DNA of 64,000 nt from Desulfobacter sp. (GCA_028768525.1 CP054837.1:3716001-3780000); one strand, 5' to 3'. Positions 25,872 through 35,055 are shown, counted from the stretch's first letter. Numbers and translations are program-made. The notes: generated by a model from the letters alone, not told the origin.

Positions 25872-27125
25872 ATGAAAAAAAACAACGATATTGATTTTGC
25901 ACTGGACCATGTGGCGGATTCCCACAAAAACGGATTCATCCCCATGATGGTGGTGATGCTGGGATTTACCTTTTTTTCCGCCTCCATGTGGGCCGGGGGA
26001 AAACTCGGGGTGGGGCTCACCGCCTACGAACTCATGGCCGCCGTCATGGCCGGGAACCTGATTCTGGGGGGCTACACCGCCTGCCTGGCGGCCATTGCCG
26101 CCCGGACCGGGCTGTCCACCCATCTGCTGGCCCGGTATTCCTTCGGTGAAAGGGGATCCTGCCTGCCCTCCTTCCTCCTGGGCATCACCCAGGTGGGCTG
26201 GTTCGGTGTGGGCGTGGCCATGTTTGCCCTGCCTGTGCAGAAGGTGACCGGATGGGACATCAACCTGCTCATCGGGATTTCAGGTGCCGTGATGACGGCC
26301 ACGGCCTGGTTCGGCATCCGGGCCCTGACCATCCTCAGCCTGGTAGCTGTTCCGGCCATCGCCGCCCTGGGATTTGTATCCGTGGGCAATGCCTTTTCCG
26401 AGTTCGGCGGGCTGGGTGCCTGGCTGGACGCGGTGCCGGCCGAGCCCATGTCGCTGTTTACGGCCATCGGCATCTGCGTGGCCTCTTTTATCTCCGGCGG
26501 GACGCTGACCCCGGATTTCACCCGGTTTTCAAAGAATACAAAAATCGCCGTCTCCACCACGGTGATTGCCTTTTTCCTGGGCAACTCGCTCATGTTCCTC
26601 TTCGGGGCTGTGGGCGCCACCTTTTACCAGCAGGCGGATATCTCCGAGGTGCTGCTCAAGCAGGGCATGATTGTCTGGGCCATGATCATCCTGGGCCTGA
26701 ATATCTGGACCACCAATGACTCGGCCCTCTATGCCTCGGGCCTGGGCTTTTCCAATATCACCCGGCTGCCCAAAAAACTGCTGGTCCTGGTGAACGGGGC
26801 CGTGGGCACCATCATGGCGCTGTTCCTCTATAACAACTTTGTGGGCTGGCTGGCCTTTTTGAACACCATGCTGCCCTCCATCGGCGGGGTGATCATTGCC
26901 GACTATTTCCTGGTGAAAAAGGGCAATTACGGCCGTCTTTCCAATACCCGGTTCGACGGTATCCGCCCCACGGCGGTCATCGCCTGGCTGGCCGGCGTCC
27001 TGGCCGCCAAGTTTATCCCGGGCATCGCCCCGGTGAACTCCGTATTCTGCGCCGTGGGCGTTTATCTGGTGGCTGAGCAGCTTGCCCCCGCACTGGGGGG
27101 CAAAACCGCTAAAAGTAACGGGTGA
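25872..27125 (+). CDS. codB: NCS1-family nucleobase permease (CodB-like)
   Basis: A protein of 417 residues, close in length to E. coli CodB (419), with about 12 membrane segments. The N-terminus (MVVMLGFTFFSASMWAGGKLG), STHLLARYSFGERGS, LTPDFTRFSK and GLNIWTTNDSALYASGLG are hallmark NCS1/CodB segments. It imports a nucleobase such as cytosine by cation symport. No cytosine deaminase gene is adjacent; a phosphoribosyltransferase-like gene precedes it instead. The stop codon directly abuts the stop of the convergent activator gene, with no intergenic space. Confidence 0.8.
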   Translation: MKKNNDIDFALDHVADSHKNGFIPMMVVMLGFTFFSASMWAGGKLGVGLTAYELMAAVMAGNLILGGYTACLAAIAARTGLSTHLLARYSFGERGSCLPSFLLGITQVGWFGVGVAMFALPVQKVTGWDINLLIGISGAVMTATAWFGIRALTILSLVAVPAIAALGFVSVGNAFSEFGGLGAWLDAVPAEPMSLFTAIGICVASFISGGTLTPDFTRFSKNTKIAVSTTVIAFFLGNSLMFLFGAVGATFYQQADISEVLLKQGMIVWAMIILGLNIWTTNDSALYASGLGFSNITRLPKKLLVLVNGAVGTIMALFLYNNFVGWLAFLNTMLPSIGGVIIADYFLVKKGNYGRLSNTRFDGIRPTAVIAWLAGVLAAKFIPGIAPVNSVFCAVGVYLVAEQLAPALGGKTAKSNG

Positions 27126-27887
27126 TCAAGCGGCGGCCCATTGCTTTTCAAGCAGCAGGGCCGCCCCATAAGCGCCTGTCATCTGGGGGGCTTTTGGCAC
27201 CAATACCTCCCGGTCCAGTGCCTTGCCGACCATGCTGCAGATGCAGGGGTTGCAGGCCACCCCCCCGGAAAAGACAATGGGGCCGGAGGGGGAGACCCGG
27301 TTGAGCATGGAGACGGCCCGCTTGACCACGCTGAGGTGGAGCCCCCGGGCGATCTCACTCCGGTCCGCCCCCCTGGCGATGAGGGAGGTGACCTCGGATT
27401 CGGCAAAGACAGTGCACATGCTGTTGATGGCCAAATCCTTTTTTGCAGCCAGGGCGGCTGGTCCGAACTCGTCCAGGGAGAAGCCCAGGTTCCGGGCCAT
27501 GATTTCCAGGAATTTGCCGGTGCCGGCGGCGCAGCGGTCGTTCATTTCGAATTTTTTGACCCGGCCGTTGTCCAGAAGGCCGATGGCCTTGGCATCCTGC
27601 CCGCCGATATCCAGGATGGTCAGGGCGTCGGGGAATTGGGCCCTGGCGCCTGCGGCGTGGGCCTTGATCTCCGTAACGGTGCCGGTCCGGTCAAATGCGG
27701 TTTCAAACAGATCCCGGCCGTACCCCGTGGCCATGATGCCGTCGTAGGTCAGTCCGTCCAGAAGTTCTTTGGCCCGGGTGATGGGATCAAACCCTGTATC
27801 CGCCTGCCGGCTTTCCAGAATACGGCCCTTTTCAACCAGCACCAGTTCCATGGACCGGGAGCCGATATCGATTCCTGCTGCAATCAT
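27126..27887 (-). CDS. ATP-dependent activator of double-cubane reductase (HgdC/YjiL-like)
   Basis: A protein of 253 residues of the BadF/BadG/BcrA/HgdC ASKHA family: AGIDIGSRSMELVL (phosphate 1), LDIGGQDAKAI (phosphate 2), and Cys in NDRCAAGTGKF (about residue 140) and in NSMCTVFAESEV (about residue 178), which bind the [4Fe-4S] cluster at the dimer interface. It hydrolyses ATP to push a low-potential electron into its partner reductase. It follows the reductase gene by 8 bases and may serve both double-cubane proteins in this operon. Confidence 0.9.
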   Translation of the reverse strand: MIAAGIDIGSRSMELVLVEKGRILESRQADTGFDPITRAKELLDGLTYDGIMATGYGRDLFETAFDRTGTVTEIKAHAAGARAQFPDALTILDIGGQDAKAIGLLDNGRVKKFEMNDRCAAGTGKFLEIMARNLGFSLDEFGPAALAAKKDLAINSMCTVFAESEVTSLIARGADRSEIARGLHLSVVKRAVSMLNRVSPSGPIVFSGGVACNPCICSMVGKALDREVLVPKAPQMTGAYGAALLLEKQWAAA

Positions 27888-27895
27888 GGGCTATC

Positions 27896-29176
27896 CTAAT
27901 CTGAAATCTGTTCAATAAAGGCTTGGACCCGGGTCTTGAGCTGTCCCGCATCTTCCATGCCGTAGTCCGTGTCTATCCTGAGGCAGGGCATGCCTTTTTC
28001 CTCAAGGGCCTTTTCAACGGGAATGGATTCCATGAGATAGGGCTGGCAGAACTGGAGTCCGTAATGGATGACCCCGTCGGCCCCGTAAGCTTCGGCCATT
28101 TCCACAATATGGTCCAGCCGGTCCGTATTGGGGGTGAAAATGGCGCAGTCCACCTTGAAATACCGGTCGGTGACCGCATCCATGAGGGCATCAACGGTAT
28201 CCCCGGAGTCATCGGTGAGGTTACGGGTGCCCCGTTCGCCCACACAGGATTCCTCGCCCACAATGACGGCGCCGGCGGTTTCCACGATCCAGGGCAGTTT
28301 CCAGTTGGGCACGGCCATGGGACAGCCCGAGACCAGTATCCGGGGGGCAGCAGGCTTGGCGACACCCCGGCTTTCTTGGATGCGCTCTTCCAGTTCGTCG
28401 CAGATTTTGTTTACCGATTCGGTAAACCGGGCCGGATTGTCGTAAAAGGAAACCTGGTTGGCCAGAAGGGCGTCCAGACCGGAGATGGGAGCGGGATCGG
28501 CCTTACGCAGCCGGTAGAGCCGGTGCAGTGCGGACCGCTTGGCATTGACTGTGGCAATGGCCGCTTTCAGGGATTCCACAGTGATTTGTACACCGGTCAG
28601 TTCCTCCACGGCCTGCTTGAACCTGTCGTACTCTGCCCTGAGCAGCTGCCGTCCCAGGCCGGATTTCATCTGGGGCAGGTCCATGACATAGAGGTTGTCC
28701 ATCATGCCGCCCATGGTTTCATAGGCCTTTTTCTTTCCGTCGCAGGTATTTTCGCCGACCACCATGTCGGCACTTTCCAGGTAGGGGCAGACCCGGCCCA
28801 GCTTGAAGCCCAGGGCGGATTTGATCAGGGCGCAGGTGTTCCTGGGCAGGTGTTTTTCCACTTCCTCCACGGCAAAATCCGCACCGGAGCACAGCCCCAC
28901 CAGGGTGGCGTTGGCGGCCAGGGCGATTTCTTCGGGGACGAAGACGCAATAGCTGCCGATGATTTTCCGGCCCTGTTTTTTTTCTTCCATCAGTTCTTTG
29001 ATTCTCAGCCCGTGGACTTCGGACATGACGAAATCGAAATAGGCCATGCCTTCGGGGCGGTTCTCCTGGGCCAGATAGATGTCGGTGTACCCCTGTCCCA
29101 GCACATTGAGCAGGGCGTTGTGGGCCTCAAGGTCCAGGCCCAGTTCCTTCCACATGGGTTCATAATTTTCGCTCAT
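27896..29176 (-). CDS. double-cubane-cluster reductase (2-hydroxyacyl-CoA dehydratase D family, YjiM-like)
   Basis: A protein of 426 residues. It has the conserved cysteine pattern of the family: Cys77 (GSYCVF), Cys96 (GLCSGAD), Cys115 (NTCALIKS), Cys130 (RVCPY), Cys145 (ENTCDGKKKAYE), Cys285 (SGCPMAV), Cys311 (EESCVGERG) and Cys377 (LQFCQPY). Members characterised as double-cubane cluster proteins carry an [8Fe-9S] cluster and, with their activator, reduce small molecules at very low potential. Family and activator pairing are clear; the substrate is unknown. The nearest classical relatives are the 2-hydroxyglutaryl-CoA dehydratase and benzoyl-CoA reductase subunits. Confidence 0.88.
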   Translation of the reverse strand: MSENYEPMWKELGLDLEAHNALLNVLGQGYTDIYLAQENRPEGMAYFDFVMSEVHGLRIKELMEEKKQGRKIIGSYCVFVPEEIALAANATLVGLCSGADFAVEEVEKHLPRNTCALIKSALGFKLGRVCPYLESADMVVGENTCDGKKKAYETMGGMMDNLYVMDLPQMKSGLGRQLLRAEYDRFKQAVEELTGVQITVESLKAAIATVNAKRSALHRLYRLRKADPAPISGLDALLANQVSFYDNPARFTESVNKICDELEERIQESRGVAKPAAPRILVSGCPMAVPNWKLPWIVETAGAVIVGEESCVGERGTRNLTDDSGDTVDALMDAVTDRYFKVDCAIFTPNTDRLDHIVEMAEAYGADGVIHYGLQFCQPYLMESIPVEKALEEKGMPCLRIDTDYGMEDAGQLKTRVQAFIEQISD

Positions 29177-29193
29177 TTTGTCTCCTTTTTCGT

Positions 29194-30006
29194 TTATGGC
29201 AGCGCCGCGGTCGCCGCGGTCGCTGCTGCCGTTCTGTTGGCGGACTCGGGTTCAAGGGCCTTGAGTATCCGTTGGGTCAGTTGGCCGAACCGTCCCACCG
29301 CCCGGCTCCGGGGCCGGGCCATATTCACGTCGATCTCTTCTTTGATCCGGCCCGGACGGCCGGTCATCACCACAATCCGGTCCGCCAGAAATACCGCTTC
29401 ATCCACGCTGTGGGTCACCAGGACAATGGTCTTCCGGGTGGCTTCCCAGATCTTGAGCAGTTCGCCCTGGAGCAGGATCCGGGTATGGGCGTCCAGGGCC
29501 CCGAAGGGCTCATCCATGAGCAGTACGTCCGGTTCGTTGGCCAGGGCCCTGGCAATGGCCACCCGCTGGCGCATGCCGCCGGAAAGCTCGTGGGGGTAGG
29601 CATCCTTGAAGTCGGCCATGTCAATGATATCCAGGTAGGTCATGGCATCTGCACACCGTTTTTTCTTGTTCTCCCCGGCAAAGGCCGGCCCTGCGGCAAT
29701 ATTGTCCAGCACCGACATCCAGGGGAAAAGGGAATATTCCTGGAATACCATGCCGATTTCAGCCCGGGGACCGGCGACGGGAACGCCGCGGTAGTTGACG
29801 GTGCCGGCGGAGGCCGTCTCAAGGCCTGCCGCAATCCTGAGGATGGTGGACTTCCCGCAGCCCGAGGGGCCGACGATGCAGGTAAACGACTGTTTTTGGA
29901 TGTTGAGGTCCACCCCGTCCAGGGCCTGCACCGCCTCGCCTTTTTCCGTGGCATACACCTTTGACAGGCCGGTGATGCGGATGATCTCTTCTGTCTGGTT
30001 TATCAT
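29194..30006 (-). CDS. ABC transporter ATP-binding subunit (NitT/TauT type)
   Basis: A protein of 270 residues from the ATG at 30006, which overlaps the permease stop by four bases; the longer frame upstream is not credible. It has a Walker A GPSGCGKST, signature LSGGMRQRVAIARAL, Walker B VLLMDEPFGALD and H-loop VTHSVDEAVFLAD. It closely resembles SsuB/TauB-type ATPases for sulfonate, nitrate or related anion importers. The C-terminus ends in an Ala-rich stretch. Confidence 0.92.
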   Translation of the reverse strand: MINQTEEIIRITGLSKVYATEKGEAVQALDGVDLNIQKQSFTCIVGPSGCGKSTILRIAAGLETASAGTVNYRGVPVAGPRAEIGMVFQEYSLFPWMSVLDNIAAGPAFAGENKKKRCADAMTYLDIIDMADFKDAYPHELSGGMRQRVAIARALANEPDVLLMDEPFGALDAHTRILLQGELLKIWEATRKTIVLVTHSVDEAVFLADRIVVMTGRPGRIKEEIDVNMARPRSRAVGRFGQLTQRILKALEPESANRTAAATAATAALP

Positions 30007-30842
30007 TTTCCCCCCTGCCGCCGCCATGAAAATTTCTTTTCCTCCAGCCGTCTGAACATCATGTCCAGAACCGCACCCACGCATCCGATGGAGATCATGC
30101 CGGCAATGACGATATCGGTGGAGGCCAGGGTAAATGCATGGGTGATCATGTACCCGATTCCGGAGAGGGAACCGGGCAGCATTTCCGCCGAGACCAGGCA
30201 CATCCAGGCAATGCCCAGGCCGATGCGCATGCCGGTGATGATGTCGGGCATGGCCGCCGGCATCAGGATTTTCCTGAAGATCTGCCCCTGTCCCGCCCCC
30301 AGTACCCTGGCCGAATCAATGAGGGTGGGGCTGACATTCCGCACCCCCTGGATGGTGGCGGTGAGAATGGGGAAGAACGCACCGATGAAGATGATGAAGA
30401 GCATGGAAAATTTAATATTGTCCAGGTAGATAAAGAGGTTCCCCGTCTGGGCGCCTGTCAGGGTGGCCAGGCTGGATATGCCGAACCAGGCCATGACCAG
30501 GGGCACCCATGCCAGGGGGGGGATGGGCCTGAACAGGTTTAAAAATCCGTTAAAGCAATTGAAGATTGTCCCGTAATACCCCATGAGCACTCCTAGGGGG
30601 ACGGCCACCAGGGCGGCCAGGACATACCCGGCGGTCACCCGCGCCAGGCTCACCAGCACATTGCCGGCCAGGGAACCCATGCTGATGAGGTCCTGCCCCG
30701 GGTGGGCCAGGATCATCCCGACCTGGCCGGGGGCGGGCAGGATGACCTGGTTGCCCACCCGCCGGGCCAGGATGGCCCATGCTGCGGCCAGCAGCATGGG
30801 CGCCAGAAAAGGGACAAGGTTGAAAACCGGATGTTTTTTCAT
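30003..30842 (-). CDS. ABC transporter permease (NitT/TauT type)
   Basis: A protein of 279 residues with about six membrane segments and the EAA-loop region LIDSARVLGAGQGQIFRKI. It is homologous in layout to SsuC/TauC permeases. It lies 23 bases downstream of the binding-protein gene and overlaps the ATPase gene. Confidence 0.9.
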   Translation of the reverse strand: MKKHPVFNLVPFLAPMLLAAAWAILARRVGNQVILPAPGQVGMILAHPGQDLISMGSLAGNVLVSLARVTAGYVLAALVAVPLGVLMGYYGTIFNCFNGFLNLFRPIPPLAWVPLVMAWFGISSLATLTGAQTGNLFIYLDNIKFSMLFIIFIGAFFPILTATIQGVRNVSPTLIDSARVLGAGQGQIFRKILMPAAMPDIITGMRIGLGIAWMCLVSAEMLPGSLSGIGYMITHAFTLASTDIVIAGMISIGCVGAVLDMMFRRLEEKKFSWRRQGGK

Positions 30843-30865
30843 GGGAGGTCCATTAAATCCGGTGG

Positions 30866-31990
30866 CTATTGGCCCAGGCTCTTTTCCACAAATGAAAAAT
30901 CATAGAGCAGGGGAGCGGCGGAAATAAGATCCTTACCGGCAATTTTCCCTTTGAATTTTTTCATATTGTTGAGCATATCCAGGAAGGCCGCCTCGCCGTT
31001 CATCCAGTTTTCAGAGGGGTTGGTGGTGTAAATAATGGATGAGTGTGCCACCGCTTCCGCAGGGACGCCGATCCATCCGGCGGAGATGGTTGCGGCTTCC
31101 TTTTTGTTGGTGTTGCACCATGAGGAGGCCTCGGTCATCAGGTCGGTCATGGCCTGGACGATTTGGGGATGATCGGTGATGAGCCGGCCGGCGGCGCCCA
31201 TGACGCAGCAGGGGAAATCACTCCACTGGCCCTGGGGAGGCAGGTTCCGGGAATCCAGTCCGATGTGCCCGGCCTTCCTGTACTCGGCAACGGCCGGGTG
31301 GGGGGCAGGTCCGACCCAGCAGTCCACCTGTTTGGCAGCCAGGGCAGGGATCAGGTTGGAAGTGGATTTGAGATCCACCATGAGGATATCGGCATCGGCA
31401 TCGTTGGGATTGCCCGTAATGGAGAAACCGGCCCGGTGCAATGCGCCTTCAAAAACCACCCGGGGGGCGCTGGTGGGGGAGTGGTAACCAATTTTAAAGG
31501 GTCTGTCTGAGGCTTTGACGGCTGCAGCCAGATCCTCATAGCCGTTGATGTTGCTGTCCGGAGGGAAGACCATGCTCATGCCGTCCACGTGGAGGGGGCA
31601 GAGGATTTTCATGGAAACCCCCTTGTCAATACCGCTCATGAATGCCGTGCTGGAGGCAAGGCCGATGTCCAGGCGGTTCATGGCAAAGAGGGTGGCGGTT
31701 TCCGAGCCGCTTTTAGATACGATGAGGTTGAGTATGGCCATGGGGGTGCCGTCGGCATCCATGAGCCTGTATTTTTGTTTGTCCACCATGGGGGCAAGGT
31801 AGGCGCCTGAGGATTTGAACGCCTCTCCCTTGATCGCCGCCACCATCAGGGGGGTGTGATGGGTGGTGAATACATAGCCCATATAGAGGCTGGGCACCTT
31901 TGGGGCGGCGGAGGCCCCGGATACAAATACCAGGGCAGCCGCAAGGGCGAAACAGGTGATGAGCGCTTTTTTCAGGGTGAATCTGTGCAT
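30866..31990 (-). CDS. ABC transporter substrate-binding protein (TauA/NMT1-like)
   Basis: A protein of 374 residues with a clear signal peptide (KKALITCFALAAALVFVSGASA). The mature protein has the NMT1/TauA-like features LDIGLASSTAFMSGIDKG, VDLKSTSNLIPALAAKQVDCWVGPAP (in parts) and a NLPPQGQWSDFPCCVMG segment. It captures the ligand for the importer encoded downstream. The ligand is unknown; NMT1-type proteins bind sulfonates, pyrimidine precursors, nitrate or other small organics. Confidence 0.88.
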   Translation of the reverse strand: MHRFTLKKALITCFALAAALVFVSGASAAPKVPSLYMGYVFTTHHTPLMVAAIKGEAFKSSGAYLAPMVDKQKYRLMDADGTPMAILNLIVSKSGSETATLFAMNRLDIGLASSTAFMSGIDKGVSMKILCPLHVDGMSMVFPPDSNINGYEDLAAAVKASDRPFKIGYHSPTSAPRVVFEGALHRAGFSITGNPNDADADILMVDLKSTSNLIPALAAKQVDCWVGPAPHPAVAEYRKAGHIGLDSRNLPPQGQWSDFPCCVMGAAGRLITDHPQIVQAMTDLMTEASSWCNTNKKEAATISAGWIGVPAEAVAHSSIIYTTNPSENWMNGEAAFLDMLNNMKKFKGKIAGKDLISAAPLLYDFSFVEKSLGQ

Positions 31991-32016
31991 TGGTTTTTTT
32001 CCTTTGTTTTGTGTTT

Positions 32017-33153
32017 TTATTCCAGAAGTTCGATCATGGCTTCAATACGGGTCCTAAGCTGGCCCTGGTCCGAAGCTGAATAGTCGGTTTCTACATGCAA
32101 AAAGGGCAGCCCGAGTTTGGTTTCCACAAACTGCCCCAGGGACAGGGATTCGGCATTATAGGTATGGCAGCCCAGCCAGGTCATATCGATGACGGCATCA
32201 ACCCTGAATGCTTCAGCCATCTGTTCAACGGATGACGGCCGGCCGGGGTTGGGGGTCATGCAGGAGCAGGGCACTTCAAGGTAGCGGCGGGCAATGGCCT
32301 CCCAGGGATCCCCGGTTTCGTCCACGGCCAGGGACATGCCCTTGAGGCCGGTGCAGTTTTCCATGCACACCACCCGTGCCCCCAGTGCTTCGATGATCTG
32401 GAGGACTTTTTCGCATCCCTTTCCCACGGGGCAGCCTGTGAGCAGTATCCTGGGGCCGGTGTGCACGGGGAGGCCGGGCCTTTCCAGATCGGCCTCAAGT
32501 TCGGCCTTCAGCACCATCAGCCGCTCCAGGTAGTTTTTGGGATAGACGGCAAAGCTTTTGCTTTCCTGGATGGCCAGCATCTGGGCGGTGGTGACCGGAG
32601 AGCGGCTGTCTGCTGCCAGCAGGGAAACCTGGTAGAGGGCCTCCCTGATCCGGTTCTGGAGGCGGATTTCTTTTTTCAGGGCCTCTTCGGTCACCTGGAT
32701 GCCGGAGTGGCCGGTAAGGAATTCGGCCAGCTCGTATAGGGCCTGCTTCCAGTAGGCCAGGGCCGAGGGCCCAGCCTGGGTGTGGGGCAGGTGCATGAGA
32801 TGCAGGGGCTTGAGCCGCCCCATTTGCTCGTACATTTTCTTTTTCCCGTCGCAGGTGGTCTCGGCAATGAGGATGTCTGAAAAGCTGAAAAAGGGACAGG
32901 TGTCGGTGACGGCGTATCCGTAGCTGGATTTCACCAGGGGACAGAATGAGGGGGGCAGTTCCTTTTCAGCGGCCTGGATGGGGGCCTGTTTTTTTCCGCA
33001 GAGGCTGACAGGGGCGATGCCGGCGGCTCGTATCAGTTCATTGGGGGCGTATATGCAGTAAACCCCTGCAATTTTTCGGCCTTCCTCCTGCCATTGGTCC
33101 AGGTCGGCCAGGCTCTGTTCTGAAAAGAGGGTAAAGGGTTTCAGATTTATCAT
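32017..33153 (-). CDS. second double-cubane-cluster reductase (YjiM-like)
   Basis: A protein of 378 residues, shorter at the N-terminus than the first paralogue. Conserved positions are GVYCIYAPNE, SFCPLVKSSYGYA, DTCPFF, ETTCDGKKKMYEQMG, TGCPVGKGCEK, MENCTGLKG and WLGCHTYN. It is the first gene of the six-gene operon and starts with a GGAGA ribosome site. It has no activator of its own, so it may share the one at 27126. An alternative is that it is a structural partner of the first reductase, as in heterodimeric dehydratases. Confidence 0.85.
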   Translation of the reverse strand: MINLKPFTLFSEQSLADLDQWQEEGRKIAGVYCIYAPNELIRAAGIAPVSLCGKKQAPIQAAEKELPPSFCPLVKSSYGYAVTDTCPFFSFSDILIAETTCDGKKKMYEQMGRLKPLHLMHLPHTQAGPSALAYWKQALYELAEFLTGHSGIQVTEEALKKEIRLQNRIREALYQVSLLAADSRSPVTTAQMLAIQESKSFAVYPKNYLERLMVLKAELEADLERPGLPVHTGPRILLTGCPVGKGCEKVLQIIEALGARVVCMENCTGLKGMSLAVDETGDPWEAIARRYLEVPCSCMTPNPGRPSSVEQMAEAFRVDAVIDMTWLGCHTYNAESLSLGQFVETKLGLPFLHVETDYSASDQGQLRTRIEAMIELLE

Positions 33154-33384
33154 AGGTCTCCTGTTGGTTGGTGTTGTTGGTCGCTGTTTATGGGAGATCC
33201 AGTATCAAGTCAAAGTGATAATCCGGATAGAACAACAGGGATTGGATAGAAAATTTCCATAGGCCGAGGGGCGGGCATCCGAAATATCAATTTGCCCTGT
33301 CATCCGCTTTCTAGTATGTCTGTATCCCTTGAGATCCGCCCGGTGCGGATAGATATGCGATTTATTTTAAGAAGGGTCATCTAG
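33154..33384. promoter_or_regulatory. divergent regulatory region of the reductase operon and selD
   Basis: The 231 bases between the minus-strand operon and selD must hold both promoters. They contain a palindrome AATCCGGATA-like core near 33220 and a perfect 6-bp inverted repeat ATCCGC/GCGGAT with a 5-base loop at 33334-33350, 35 bases before selD. These may be operator or leader elements; no factor can be named. Confidence 0.35.
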
Positions 33385-34437
33385 ATGGCAAAGAAAGATC
33401 TGATAAAAGAATTAAAGATGTCGGCCGGTGCCGGCTGAGCTGCCAAGCTGCCTCCAGGGGACCTGGACAAAGCGCTTTGCGGGATGGAGTTTCCCACGGA
33501 TGAGAATGTGCTGGTGGGGCTGGCCCGGGCCGATGATGCCGGGGTATACAGGGTCTCCGATGAGGTGGCCCTGATCCAGACCGTTGATTTTTTCACCCCG
33601 GTGGTGGATGACCCCTATCTTTTCGGCCAGATTGCCGCGGCCAATGCATTGAGTGATGTCTATGCCATGGGCGGGACTCCTAAAACGGCCATGAACCTGG
33701 TGGCCTTTCCTTCAAAATCCATGGACCTTTCAATTCTCCGGGAAATTCTCCAGGGGGGAACGGACAAATTGGTTGAAGCCGGGGCGGTGCTCCTGGGGGG
33801 ACACAGTATTGAGGATCCGGAGATCAAGTACGGGCTTTCCGTCACCGGATTTATCCATCCGGACCGGGTGCTGACGAAAAACGGGCTTGCTGCCGGTGAC
33901 CGGCTGGTGCTGACCAAGCCCCTGGGCACGGGTATTCTGAATACGGCTCAAAAAGCCGGGATGGTGCCGGAGGATATATACCGGGAGGCGGTTTCCCTCA
34001 TGGCCCAGCTTAACCGGGGGGCCGCAGAGGTGATGGACCGGTTTCCTGTCACTGCCTGTACCGATATCACGGGGTTCGGCCTGGCCGGCCACCTGGCGGA
34101 GATGCTGGAGGGAACGGGTCTGGGAGCCCGTATTTTTTCCGGCCGGGTGCCGGTGATCCCCGAGGCAATGGGACTGTCGGACATGGGGTTCCTGCCCACG
34201 GCCGCCTACAACAACCGGCAGTTCAGGGAGTCCATGGTCGAATTCTCTGATGGACTGCCCCGTGCGGCCAAGGACATTCTATTTGATCCCCAGACATCCG
34301 GCGGCCTGCTGATGGCGGTATCACCGGATCAGGCCGGGGAACTGGTCCAGGCCCTTCAGGACATCGGGATAGCGCATGCGGCCTGCTTTGGTGAGATAAC
34401 CGAGGGGCCGGATGAGAAAATATACATAAATCAATAA
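33385..34437 (+). CDS. selD: selenophosphate synthetase, selenocysteine-containing
   Basis: The gene begins at ATG 33385 and reads through an in-frame TGA at 33436-33438 (codon 18), giving 350 residues; a standard caller would begin at 33484 and lose 33 residues. The N-terminus is MAKKDLIKELKMSAGAG, then Sec, then AAKLPPGDL. The Sec aligns with catalytic Cys17 of E. coli SelD, and Lys21 is the conserved Lys after it. The body has DFFTPVVDDPYLFGQIAAANALSDVYAMGG in pieces and ITGFGLAGHL, diagnostic of SelD. It makes selenophosphate from selenide and ATP. yedF follows 13 bases downstream. Confidence 0.93.
33436..33470 (+). promoter_or_regulatory. bacterial SECIS-like element after the Sec codon
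   Basis: Immediately after the TGA, TCCAGG (33453-33458) and CCTGGA (33462-33467) form a perfect inverted repeat with a G-rich loop, about 15-20 bases downstream of the UGA. This matches the position and small GG-containing loop expected of a bacterial SECIS hairpin that binds SelB. Confidence 0.7.
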
Positions 34438-34450
34438 AATAAGGAAGAAG

Positions 34451-35050
34451 ATGAATATGGAAATAGATGCAAGGGGACTGGCCTGTCCCGAACCGGTGAT
34501 CAGAACCAAAAAAGGGCTTGAAGAGGAAAAGTCAACACAGGTGCAGGTGGTGGTGGACAATCCCGCCTCCCAGGAGAATGTCCGGCGGTTTTTAGAATCC
34601 CAGGGATTCCAGACGGCGGTTGAACAGGCCGGTGAAGATTATTTTATCATGGGGGACCGGGATGCCGTGCCCGAGTTCCAGCCCGGGGAAAATGACACGG
34701 ATGACCAGGATTTGAAAAAGATTGCCGTGGTCTGCGCCACGGACCGCATGGGATACGGGGATGATGAACTGGGCAAAAAACTGATGATCAGCTTTATCAA
34801 GACCCTGAAGGAGATGGGGGATGAGTTGTGGCGGCTGGTCTTTGTGAACAACGGGGTGAAGCTGACCATCGGGGGCTCCCCTGTGCTTGAAGAGCTTCAG
34901 GCCTATGAAAAGGAGGGGCTTCAGATCCTTGTGTGCGGTACCTGCCTCACCCATTTCGGCCTGCTGGAGGAAAAACAGGCCGGCGAAACCACCAATATGC
35001 TGGATATTGTGACGGCCATGCAGCTGGCGGATAAGGTGATCAAGATTTGA
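34451..35050 (+). CDS. yedF: sulfurtransferase-like selenium metabolism protein YedF
   Basis: A protein of 199 residues. Residues 3-75 are a TusA-like domain with the CPxP motif (Cys12 in GLACPEPVI). From about residue 88 a DsrE-like domain follows (KKIAVVCATDRMGYGDDELG), with a late VCGTCLTHFGL segment. This two-domain form is the YedF family that co-occurs with selD and is thought to handle selenium. Start chosen at 34451 because AAGGA lies just upstream; the in-frame ATG at 34457 is possible. Confidence 0.9.
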   Translation: MNMEIDARGLACPEPVIRTKKGLEEEKSTQVQVVVDNPASQENVRRFLESQGFQTAVEQAGEDYFIMGDRDAVPEFQPGENDTDDQDLKKIAVVCATDRMGYGDDELGKKLMISFIKTLKEMGDELWRLVFVNNGVKLTIGGSPVLEELQAYEKEGLQILVCGTCLTHFGLLEEKQAGETTNMLDIVTAMQLADKVIKI

Positions 35051-35055
35051 TGGCC

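Noticed and set aside
27923..29599. A 558-codon open frame on the plus strand opposite the double-cubane reductase and ABC ATPase
   Set aside because: It is antisense to two genes with clear family motifs, has Gly/His/Phe-rich shadow composition and lacks a plausible ribosome site. GC-rich coding DNA produces such frames.
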